A DNA stretch of 5,247 nt from contig CAMJRV010000212.1 of the NCBI GenBank assembly GCA_946408315.1, positions 1 through 5,247 on the forward strand. The letters are read 5' to 3'. Under the pieces are notes generated by a model. It saw only the letters and a program-made list of their open reading frames with translations. It was not told the DNA's origin and did no database searches. This document shows, one piece after another, positions 1 through 4,822 of the stretch. The position numbers were made by a program, and so were the translations under genes. Source of the DNA: an uncultured Bacillota bacterium. Lineage in GTDB: Bacteria; Bacillota; Clostridia; Peptostreptococcales; Anaerovoracaceae. The first letter of the stretch is position 1. Each line of letters starts with the position of its first letter.

Positions 1-199
1 GTTTCTTATTCATAACGCAGGAAACAGGTGCATCCAGGGATCCGTTTGCAAGAATCCAGCGCCTCGCGTCCCCGTCAGTCAGACTGCCAACCAAACGTCC
101 TTCCTCCACGATAAACAGAACCCTTTTCGCCGTATTGAGTATCCCCATGGCCGCCCGCACTGTGATATCTTTTTCTATTAAGAATTTATTAATATCCAT
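1..199 (-). CDS. CBS-domain sugar-1-phosphate nucleotidyltransferase, PtmE-like (partial, N-terminus only)
   Basis: The gene starts at ATG 199-197 and runs off the left edge after 66 codons. The visible peptide begins MDINKFLIEKDITVRAAMGI and contains VEEGRLVGSLTDGDARRWIL at about residues 31-50, followed by a PVSCVMNKK stretch. This is the pattern of a CBS domain (adenosyl-ligand-binding regulatory fold), including the L-x-G-x-x-T-D-G-D-x-R-R signature. In PtmE-type proteins, such a CBS region precedes a nucleotidyltransferase domain that activates glucosamine-1-phosphate with GTP for legionaminic acid synthesis. The catalytic domain is outside the window, so the enzyme activity is inferred from the CBS signature and from the divergent Maf glycosyltransferase gene. 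A weak AAAGAGGAA ribosome site lies rather far (13 nt) from the ATG. Alternatives are another CBS-containing nucleotidyltransferase or a KpsF-like protein. Confidence 0.75.
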   Translation of the reverse strand, partial: MDINKFLIEKDITVRAAMGILNTAKRVLFIVEEGRLVGSLTDGDARRWILANGSLDAPVSCVMNKK

Positions 200-216
200 T
201 ATGTCGAATATTCCTC

Positions 217-245
217 TTTCATATTTTGTCTGATTATGGTATATT
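217..245 (+). promoter_or_regulatory. Extended -10 promoter for the maf operon
   Basis: On the plus strand, TATATT (240-245) is preceded by TG at 237-238, giving an extended -10 element. A poor -35 match, TTTCAT (217-222), sits 17 bp upstream. The predicted start near 252 gives a leader of about 42 nt. Extended -10 promoters tolerate weak -35 boxes, so the call is reasonable but weaker than that of its divergent partner. No sigma-28 -10 box (GCCGATAA-like) with a matching -35 is present upstream of this gene. Confidence 0.45.
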
Positions 246-254
246 ATACCGTAA
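234..254. repeat. Inverted repeat (21-bp dyad) spanning both divergent -10 boxes
   Basis: The left arm TTATGGTATA and right arm TATACCGTAA are inverted complements around one central T, with a single mismatch (237 against 251). The inner 13 bp, 238-250, are perfectly symmetric apart from the centre. Because the dyad covers both -10 elements, it may be an operator for a dimeric repressor. It may equally arise from two back-to-back AT-rich -10 boxes. No regulator for it is identifiable. Confidence 0.5.
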
Positions 255-271
255 CAAAAATGACCAGTCAA
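243..271 (-). promoter_or_regulatory. Housekeeping (sigma-A type) promoter for the CBS/nucleotidyltransferase gene
   Basis: On the minus strand, TTGACT (266-271) is followed by a 17-bp spacer and a perfect TATAAT (243-248). Transcription would begin near position 236, giving a leader of about 37 nt before the ATG at 199. Five of six -35 bases, all six -10 bases and the ideal spacing make this a strong prediction. Its -10 box shares bases with the opposite-strand promoter, so the two probably cannot be occupied at the same time. Confidence 0.75.
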
Positions 272-280
272 CCTGATATG

Positions 281-287
281 AGGGGAG
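281..287 (+). promoter_or_regulatory. Ribosome binding site of the Maf glycosyltransferase gene
   Basis: AGGGGAG lies 6 nt before the ATG at 294. This purine-rich site supports that ATG as the true start; no better-placed in-frame start with a ribosome site was seen. Confidence 0.75.
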
Positions 288-293
288 AAGAAC

Positions 294-2102
294 ATGAGTC
301 TATATCATCAAAACCTTGATTTTTTAAAAGATAATCTTCCGACTACATATGAGATTTTCATCAGCGACGAAGCGAAATTCGAATCAAAGATAACCCCTTT
401 TGACGGTTCCAATCTGATTGTCGAAAACGGTCAGAGAATATGTATGCTCCACAGCGCTTACAGCTTGGAAAGAGAAACTGCCGAAATGTTCTCCTCTATC
501 GATGAGGACGTGGAATGCATCGTCGTCTTTGGAATGGGACTGTGGTACTCTCGAAATCATATCTTCAATACCTACAAAAATCTGCGCCATCTCATTATCG
601 TAGAACCGGATCTGAATCTTTTCAAAGAAGTGCTGCACCGAATCGATCTGCCTGATCTGACGGCTTCAAGCACTGAAATCAGCCTGATCATCAACCGCAG
701 TGAAACCGAAGCAATTTTATCCATATGGTCGTTTTTAGGGGCAAGAGATAATTTTAAAATGGATTTTGCTTACAACCTCTCCTATCGGAGTCTATACCCC
801 GGTTATTTCGAGTCTGTTTATCAAGGAGTCACGGATCAATTCAGAAACCTCTGGGTTAATTATCGGACTATGGATTCGCAGATGGCTTTATGGACATACA
901 ATACGATGAGAAACCATAAGTACAATGCGGTTCCCATCACTCAATTCCTCGGCTGGTTTGAAGACATACCCGCGATTATCGTTTCCGCCGGTCCATCTTT
1001 GAATGATAACATGCACTATCTGAAGGAAGTAAAGGACCGAGCGGTTATCATGGCCGTAGGCTCGGCAATCAAGGTATTGGATAGCAACGGAATCGTACCC
1101 CACTTTCGTTTAGCGATCGATGGAACGGAAAGTGAGAGAAGGGTATTTGACGGAATTCAAACTGATAGTTCTATCTTGATTTTCACAGACACACTATGTT
1201 CCGGCATTCTGGAAAACTATGAAGGTGGCAAGGCTCGGATGGCCTTTGATATCGGCGCTTTAGACAAGTATGTTTTCCATCGGCTGTATGGTGAGCTTTC
1301 CCCTGTTCAGAGCGGCTTTTCCATCGCCAATGTGGCCTTGGACCTTGCTATCAAGCTAGGATGCAGAAAAATCATCTTTATGGGACAGGACCTGAGTTAT
1401 ACGGAGGGCAAGACCTATGCAAAGGGCATTCAGCCTGCTCGCGAGATTGATTTTAGCAGGGAGGAATTTGTCAAGACGACGAATACTGCCGGCGAGACGG
1501 TCTACACCAGCTCTTTCCTCCTCGGCATGCGAAGCCTTTTTGAGCGTATGATCCAGTTCAATCCCGGCATCGACTATATCAATGCTACCATGCGAGGGCT
1601 GAATATCGCCGGTGCAGTCAATAAGCCTTTTGAGCAGGTTATGAAGGAAGATCTTCGTGAAAATAGACATGTAGATAACCGGATTGATGATTTGATGCTC
1701 CAAAACCAGATCGAGGACAGCGTCTGGAAACAAAAGCTGGAGAAACTGAACTTAGAGGAAGCAATTCAGGAGGCCGACAGCATTAACGAGTATACCGTAA
1801 AGAAACTGCGGAAGCTGCAAAAACAATTTGCACGCGGCACTGAAATCAATAAGCTGAATCGGGACTTAAACGAGATCGAAACCTATGGGGAAAAGCAGTT
1901 TGAAAGCCTCGAGTTTTATCAGGTGGCTGTCGATTCTGCGTTAAAGGTAAGATTCCAGGCCCTGCGTCATACCTATCAAAATAAAGGTGCTAATGAAAAA
2001 GAGACATTTGAAAATAACTTTGAACTAGCTCTCAGGAAGGCAGCTGAAATAAAATCGTATTTGGATTTTTTAACCGATACGATATCCCAGCTGGAAGAGT
2101 AG
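294..2102 (+). CDS. Motility accessory factor (Maf / DUF115) flagellin glycosyltransferase
   Basis: This 602-residue cytoplasmic protein is recognised as a Maf-family enzyme, which transfers nonulosonic acids (pseudaminic or legionaminic acid) from the CMP-sugar onto serine or threonine of flagellin. An N-terminal Rossmann-like segment carries VVFGMGLW (77-84) and IIVEPDLNLF (101-110). The central DUF115 domain, roughly 205-440, includes the signature VSAGPSLNDN (230-239), DGTESERRVF (276-285), QSGFSIANVALDLAIKLGC (339-357) and IFMGQDLSYT (361-370). The C-terminal portion, about 465-602, is charged and helical, probably a coiled-coil or helical bundle for substrate contact. There is no signal peptide or membrane span. 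Length fits the family (about 600-700 residues). It is the first gene of a short operon and is divergent from a PtmE-like sugar-activation gene, which supports legionaminic acid as donor. The sugar and the flagellin target are inferred; the family call is firm. Confidence 0.9.
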   Translation: MSLYHQNLDFLKDNLPTTYEIFISDEAKFESKITPFDGSNLIVENGQRICMLHSAYSLERETAEMFSSIDEDVECIVVFGMGLWYSRNHIFNTYKNLRHLIIVEPDLNLFKEVLHRIDLPDLTASSTEISLIINRSETEAILSIWSFLGARDNFKMDFAYNLSYRSLYPGYFESVYQGVTDQFRNLWVNYRTMDSQMALWTYNTMRNHKYNAVPITQFLGWFEDIPAIIVSAGPSLNDNMHYLKEVKDRAVIMAVGSAIKVLDSNGIVPHFRLAIDGTESERRVFDGIQTDSSILIFTDTLCSGILENYEGGKARMAFDIGALDKYVFHRLYGELSPVQSGFSIANVALDLAIKLGCRKIIFMGQDLSYTEGKTYAKGIQPAREIDFSREEFVKTTNTAGETVYTSSFLLGMRSLFERMIQFNPGIDYINATMRGLNIAGAVNKPFEQVMKEDLRENRHVDNRIDDLMLQNQIEDSVWKQKLEKLNLEEAIQEADSINEYTVKKLRKLQKQFARGTEINKLNRDLNEIETYGEKQFESLEFYQVAVDSALKVRFQALRHTYQNKGANEKETFENNFELALRKAAEIKSYLDFLTDTISQLEE

Positions 2103-2111
2103 GAGATAGCG

Positions 2112-2360
2112 ATGATTGATATCAAACGGATTGAGGAAATAGAGCGGCTGATTTTCGATTTCGAGATACAGCCGGCGATGCAGGAATTCGCATCATTGAC
2201 AGAAGAAGTGATCCTGGCAAGCAGCAGCCTTCCTCCTGAAAAGCTGGAGAAACTGCTGTGGATCATAAACATGATGAACTCTGCCTTATCAAACAAGGAT
2301 TACCTTCTATTAAACGATCTTTTAGAGTATGAATTAACCCCTTTTATTATCACTCTCTGA
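2112..2360 (+). CDS. Small helical protein of unknown function, coupled to maf
   Basis: This 82-residue protein is not confidently recognised. It is acidic, lacks cysteines, a signal peptide or membrane segments, and looks almost wholly helical. A central helical pair surrounds SSSLPPEKLEKLLWIINMMN (about 38-57), and the C-terminus carries the distinctive DYLLLNDLLEYELTPFI (63-79). It starts 9 bp after the maf stop. Its ribosome site TAGGAG (2100-2105) begins inside that stop codon, so translation is probably coupled. Genes sitting directly behind maf often act in flagellin handling, so a chaperone, adaptor or Maf partner is a possible role, but nothing in the sequence proves one. Its last 11 bp overlap the end of the convergent FlhB-tail-like gene. 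Its real-gene status rests on the ribosome site, the position and the ordered helical composition. Confidence 0.75.
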   Translation: MIDIKRIEEIERLIFDFEIQPAMQEFASLTEEVILASSSLPPEKLEKLLWIINMMNSALSNKDYLLLNDLLEYELTPFIITL

Positions 2361-2706
2361 CTTCCGGCCGAAACCTGCTCTTGCTGATTCCGCCGTTCTC
2401 TTCTGCCACCTCCAGCAGAGAAATGTAGATATTGACGACGATCTGATACAGCTCAGGCGGTATCTCCTCCCCCAGCTCCAGCTTGGCCAGCATGGTGGCG
2501 GCGCTGTCGTCATGATAGATGGCCACTCCGTTTTCAATGGCAACCTGAAGGATTTTCTGTGCGATATATCCGGTTCCCGCAGCAACCACACAGGGGGCGC
2601 TGTTCTTATCCTGATCGTATTTCAGGGCGGCAACGCTGAGAGAAGAAAGTCCCCCTTTCTCCAGCTCTTTCTGCGTCGCTCCTTTCCACTCATCAGACCT
2701 TGACAT
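2350..2706 (-). CDS. FlhB C-terminal-domain-like protein (FlhX / YlqH type)
   Basis: This 118-residue protein matches the cytoplasmic tail of FlhB (FlhB/YscU/HrcU family), the switch protein of the flagellar type III export gate, without the membrane domain. Visible family landmarks are VAALKYDQDKNSAP (25-38, like AVALKYD..xAP of FlhB), VVAAGTGYIAQKILQVAIEN (40-59) and LELGEEIPPELYQIV (76-90). Aligning on ALKYD places residues LSSL (20-23) where FlhB has its self-cleaving NPTH, so the catalytic Asn-Pro is missing and no autocleavage is expected. This is usual for the short FlhX/YlqH group, which may interact with the export gate or substitute for the cleaved FlhB tail. AAGGTGG (2713-2719) lies 6 nt before the ATG at 2706, and the gene overlaps the end of the FliK-like gene by 14 bp, so the two are translationally coupled. 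It has the same order as ylqG-ylqH in Bacillus. Confidence 0.88.
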   Translation of the reverse strand: MSRSDEWKGATQKELEKGGLSSLSVAALKYDQDKNSAPCVVAAGTGYIAQKILQVAIENGVAIYHDDSAATMLAKLELGEEIPPELYQIVVNIYISLLEVAEENGGISKSRFRPEVRE

Positions 2707-4216
2707 CGATTCCCACCTTCCTCATAGCCAGCTTCGGAAACCGCTGAAGGATCGTCTGGCTTTCCTGATAAACGTCAACGTGATAGTCGGCCAGTCGAAA
2801 TCCCTGCTCCTCTATGATTTCCTTCCACTTCGTTCTCGTTTCCTTCACCGGATTCACCAGAAGATCCGGACAGCGGATATCCAGGTCGATCTTCTTATCC
2901 TTCACAAGGATATCTACCTCAAAATTTCCGTATTTATCCGATTGGATCGTAAAAAAGATATTCTTTGCGGATTTCGCATCCCCTTTCCGCTCCTTGCAGT
3001 CCTTATCCACGAAGAATTCCCCGTAAGTATTTTCATCCATGTAGCGAAACGGGATGAGAAAATGCATCAGTGGTACGATAGGACTCTCGCTTTGAATCAG
3101 ATTGATCAGCACGTTCTGTGCGACGCCGCCGATCTTGGACGGGCCTGATTGATCCAATGCTTTGGAGAGCAGGGACGCCATATCGGCTTTCTCGGACTCT
3201 GTTCCGTACTTCTCCAGGGTTCTCTTCTCTCCCCCCTGCTTTTCGCCCATTTCCTGCTCTCGAAGCGCATGCTCAAATACGAGCTTCCTCATCTCGATAA
3301 TATCGTCGTCGCTCAATTGAGTCAGCAGCTTCAAATCATCGCCCAACTGAAAGACCGCTTCTTCCAGCAGCCGGGGATCCGCCTTGTCATACCGCACGAT
3401 GTTGTGAACGATAGACATAACCTGATTGTATATTTTATCACTGCCCTGATGCCGTTTCGCGATTCTGCCCAGCACCGGTATGATTTCATTCTTCAGATAG
3501 GATTTGATCTCGCCCTGCTTTTCTTTATCCAGCTTAATCATACTTTCCAGCTCCGGGCCGGTCATGACCGTCCGCCCGTTGCTTGCATTCCGCTTCGTCA
3601 GTCCATTCAGCTTGACCATGGCATCCAGGTTTTCGATCTGCTGCTGCAGCAACTGCGCTTCCGCCTTCGGCAGCCTGAGGGATAGATTCTGTCCCTGCTT
3701 TACGATGGCCGAAAGCGAGTTTTGCTGATTGACATAGGAGTCAAAAAATTTCAGGATGGCCACGATGGCCTCCTTCAGCTTGGGCTGCCCCTCCAGCTTG
3801 GCAAGCATCCGCAGGCTGTCAAAAAACTCGCCGGAAAAGATGGTTGCTCCCTTTTCTCTGTTCAGCAGTTCGCTCAGCATCTCCTGAGGCTTTACAAAAA
3901 CTTTGTCTAAAAAGCTTTCGGGAAGAAAGCCGCTCGACGTCTCAAACAGCCTGGCCATAAGCACAAGCTTACGCACGCCGTCAGCCTGCGCTTTCGTACT
4001 ATGTAATAAAGGTTCAAAGATTTCTTTATTGAGATTTTTCAGAAGAGACTGTTTCCCGCTTTCTTCGTCCGCTCGTTTGGCTCCGGGAACCTGTTCTTTC
4101 GAGATCTGGTCTGGATTGTGAATATCAAAGACAGCATCTGTGGGAAGCTTGCTGGGTAGGTTCTGAACTTTACTTTTAATCGAAATCGGTGAAGTGATCT
4201 TTAATATGTCAACCAC
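2693..4216 (-). CDS. FliK-C-like flagellar hook-length-control-related protein (YlqG type)
   Basis: This 507-residue soluble protein has a low-complexity N-terminus (1-60) and a long helical middle (about 60-360) with a heptad-like segment around AEAQLLQQQIENLDAMVKLN (185-204). Its folded C-terminal domain, about 375-485, contains PIVPLMHFLIPFRYMDENTY (379-398), FFTIQSDKYGNFEVDILVKD (421-440), CPDLLVNPVKETRTKWKEII (449-468) and GFRLADYHVDVYQ (472-484). The last part resembles the FliK/Flg_hook C-terminal domain, which binds the FlhB tail and switches export specificity. Pairing with an FlhB-tail-like gene directly downstream is as in ylqG-ylqH. The sequence similarity is moderate, so the hook-length role is inferred; it may be a dedicated partner of the short FlhB-like protein. 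The start is GTG 4216, with AAAGGAG 8 nt upstream. The gene lies 39 bp after the Xre regulator, on the same strand. Confidence 0.75.
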   Translation of the reverse strand: MVDILKITSPISIKSKVQNLPSKLPTDAVFDIHNPDQISKEQVPGAKRADEESGKQSLLKNLNKEIFEPLLHSTKAQADGVRKLVLMARLFETSSGFLPESFLDKVFVKPQEMLSELLNREKGATIFSGEFFDSLRMLAKLEGQPKLKEAIVAILKFFDSYVNQQNSLSAIVKQGQNLSLRLPKAEAQLLQQQIENLDAMVKLNGLTKRNASNGRTVMTGPELESMIKLDKEKQGEIKSYLKNEIIPVLGRIAKRHQGSDKIYNQVMSIVHNIVRYDKADPRLLEEAVFQLGDDLKLLTQLSDDDIIEMRKLVFEHALREQEMGEKQGGEKRTLEKYGTESEKADMASLLSKALDQSGPSKIGGVAQNVLINLIQSESPIVPLMHFLIPFRYMDENTYGEFFVDKDCKERKGDAKSAKNIFFTIQSDKYGNFEVDILVKDKKIDLDIRCPDLLVNPVKETRTKWKEIIEEQGFRLADYHVDVYQESQTILQRFPKLAMRKVGIDVKV

Positions 4217-4224
4217 ATGAAACT

Positions 4225-4231
4225 CTCCTTT
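4225..4231 (-). promoter_or_regulatory. Ribosome binding site deciding the GTG start of the FliK-like gene
   Basis: AAAGGAG lies 8 nt before GTG 4216-4214. An ATG at 4218-4216 lies one frame off and would give only ATG plus four codons before TAA, so it is not the gene start. No in-frame ATG is available near this site, which is why GTG is chosen. Confidence 0.7.
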
Positions 4232-4232
4232 T

Positions 4233-4254
4233 GACTGGCGCTTCCATGCCTGTC
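4233..4254 (-). other. Possible intercistronic stem-loop between the xre-like and FliK-like genes
   Basis: On the transcribed strand, GACAGGC and GCCAGTC form 7-nt arms with one internal A-A mismatch around an 8-nt loop. They lie just after the stop of the regulator gene and just before the downstream ribosome site. No U-run follows, so it is not a standard terminator. It could affect relative expression or mRNA stability, or be coincidental. Confidence 0.25.
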
Positions 4255-4255
4255 A

Positions 4256-4627
4256 TTATCTTTTCTTTAGCGCCTCAAGCAATTTTACGGCCACTACAAT
4301 ATCGTCGTTTCTGGAGTCGAAGGTCGTCAGCATAAGACGTTTTACTTCCGGCCGGCGATTGATCTCCTCAATAATCTTACGGTTTTCTTCATCTCTTTGC
4401 AGCTGTTCGGCGTCTCCGCCATCCGCCAGGATTTCCGCCAGACTGACGTTCAACACCTGACAGATCTGATTTAACCTCACCATGTCAATAGAGTTTTTTC
4501 CGATTTCCCAGGCCGACACGGAGCTGTGGGTTACATCCAGGGCTTCCGCCAGTCCTTTCTGCGTCATCTTCCTTAACTTTCTGTAACGCTTGATATTATT
4601 CCGCGCAATATCATTGATGGATTCCAT
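4256..4627 (-). CDS. Xre/Cro-family HTH transcriptional regulator
   Basis: This is a 123-residue DNA-binding protein of the Xre (HTH_3, SinR-like) family. The five-helix HTH covers about residues 8-66: NNIKRYRKLRKMTQKGLAEAL contains helices 1-2, and THSSVSAWEIGKNSIDM (33-49) contains the recognition helix with the family's SVSAWE-x-GKN pattern, followed by QICQVLNVSLAEIL (54-67). The rest (about 75-123) is a charged helical tail, RKIIEEINRRPEVKRLM and DDIVVAVKLLEALKK, probably for dimerisation. It lacks a peptidase or ligand domain. The ATG at 4627 has GGGAGG (4635-4640) 7 nt upstream. It heads an apparent operon with the FliK-like and FlhB-tail-like genes, and its promoter faces that of cheA. 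Likely targets are its own promoter or the neighbouring cheA promoter, but this is inferred from location only. It is not identifiable as SinR itself. Confidence 0.9.
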   Translation of the reverse strand: MESINDIARNNIKRYRKLRKMTQKGLAEALDVTHSSVSAWEIGKNSIDMVRLNQICQVLNVSLAEILADGGDAEQLQRDEENRKIIEEINRRPEVKRLMLTTFDSRNDDIVVAVKLLEALKKR

Positions 4628-4661
4628 TTCTTATCCTCCCTGACAATTATGACGTTAATTA

Positions 4662-4679
4662 AGATATCTGATTATATCT
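4662..4679. repeat. Inverted repeat at the xre promoter (candidate operator)
   Basis: AGATAT (4662-4667) and ATATCT (4674-4679) form inverted half-sites with a 6-bp spacer. They cover the -10 box and the predicted start point of the xre-type gene. This placement suits autorepression by a dimeric Xre protein. The region is AT-rich, so chance symmetry is possible. Confidence 0.3.
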
Positions 4680-4699
4680 CGAATCGTCATGAAAATCAA
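4671..4699 (-). promoter_or_regulatory. Housekeeping (sigma-A type) promoter of the xre / FliK-like / FlhB-tail operon
   Basis: On the minus strand, TTGATT (4694-4699) is followed by a 17-bp spacer and a perfect TATAAT (4671-4676). Transcription would begin near 4664, leaving a leader of about 37 nt ahead of ATG 4627. The accessory operon therefore appears to be transcribed by the housekeeping polymerase rather than the flagellar sigma factor. Confidence 0.7.
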
Positions 4700-4739
4700 T
4701 AAACCGACAAATATATTTTCAAGAATCTGTGAAATCGCC

Positions 4740-4766
4740 TAATCTTTATCCCTCCATTGCCGATAA
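4740..4766 (+). promoter_or_regulatory. Sigma-28 (FliA/SigD) flagellar promoter for cheA
   Basis: TAATCTTT (4740-4747), an 11-bp spacer, then GCCGATAA (4759-4766) match the sigma-28 consensus TAAAGTTT-N11-GCCGATAA. The -10 is perfect, the -35 matches at 6 of 8 positions and the spacing is ideal. Transcription would start near 4773, about 50 nt before the cheA ATG. No comparably good sigma-A promoter was seen upstream of cheA, so it is likely a late-class flagellar gene. Confidence 0.8.
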
Positions 4767-4807
4767 ATAAATAAGAGCTTTATTGGTTTTTAGATTATAG
4801 TGAATTA

Positions 4808-4814
4808 AAAGGTG
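4808..4814 (+). promoter_or_regulatory. Ribosome binding site of cheA
   Basis: AAAGGTGG-type sequence (4808-4814 core) lies 8 nt before ATG 4823 and supports that start. The following residues fit the usual beginning of a CheA HPt domain. Confidence 0.7.
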
Positions 4815-4822
4815 GAATTACG

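Noticed and set aside
230..256. Possible sigma-28 promoter for maf (ACCGTAAC as -10)
   Set aside because: Only about four of eight -10 bases match and no acceptable -35 lies at the right distance. The extended -10 sigma-A reading fits better.
1356..1733. 125-codon minus-strand frame inside the Maf gene
   Set aside because: It is antisense within the conserved Maf coding region, with no ribosome site or domain signal.
2334..2591. 85-codon minus-strand frame overlapping the FlhB-tail-like gene in another frame
   Set aside because: It is rich in Arg, Ser and Trp as expected for an off-frame reading; the FlhB-like frame clearly encodes a real domain.
3149..3685. 178-codon plus-strand open frame opposite the FliK-like gene
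   Set aside because: It lies wholly antisense to a well-supported gene, has low-information composition and has no ribosome site or recognisable family. It is a shadow frame.
4684..4710. Second sigma-28-like -10 (ACCGACAA at 4703-4710)
   Set aside because: The -10 is fair, but the expected -35 position reads TCGTCATG, which does not resemble TAAAGTTT.
4770..4784. AT-rich inverted repeat AATAA-N5-TTATT in the cheA leader
   Set aside because: The arms are only 5 bp of A and T, too weak to call an operator or stable RNA structure.
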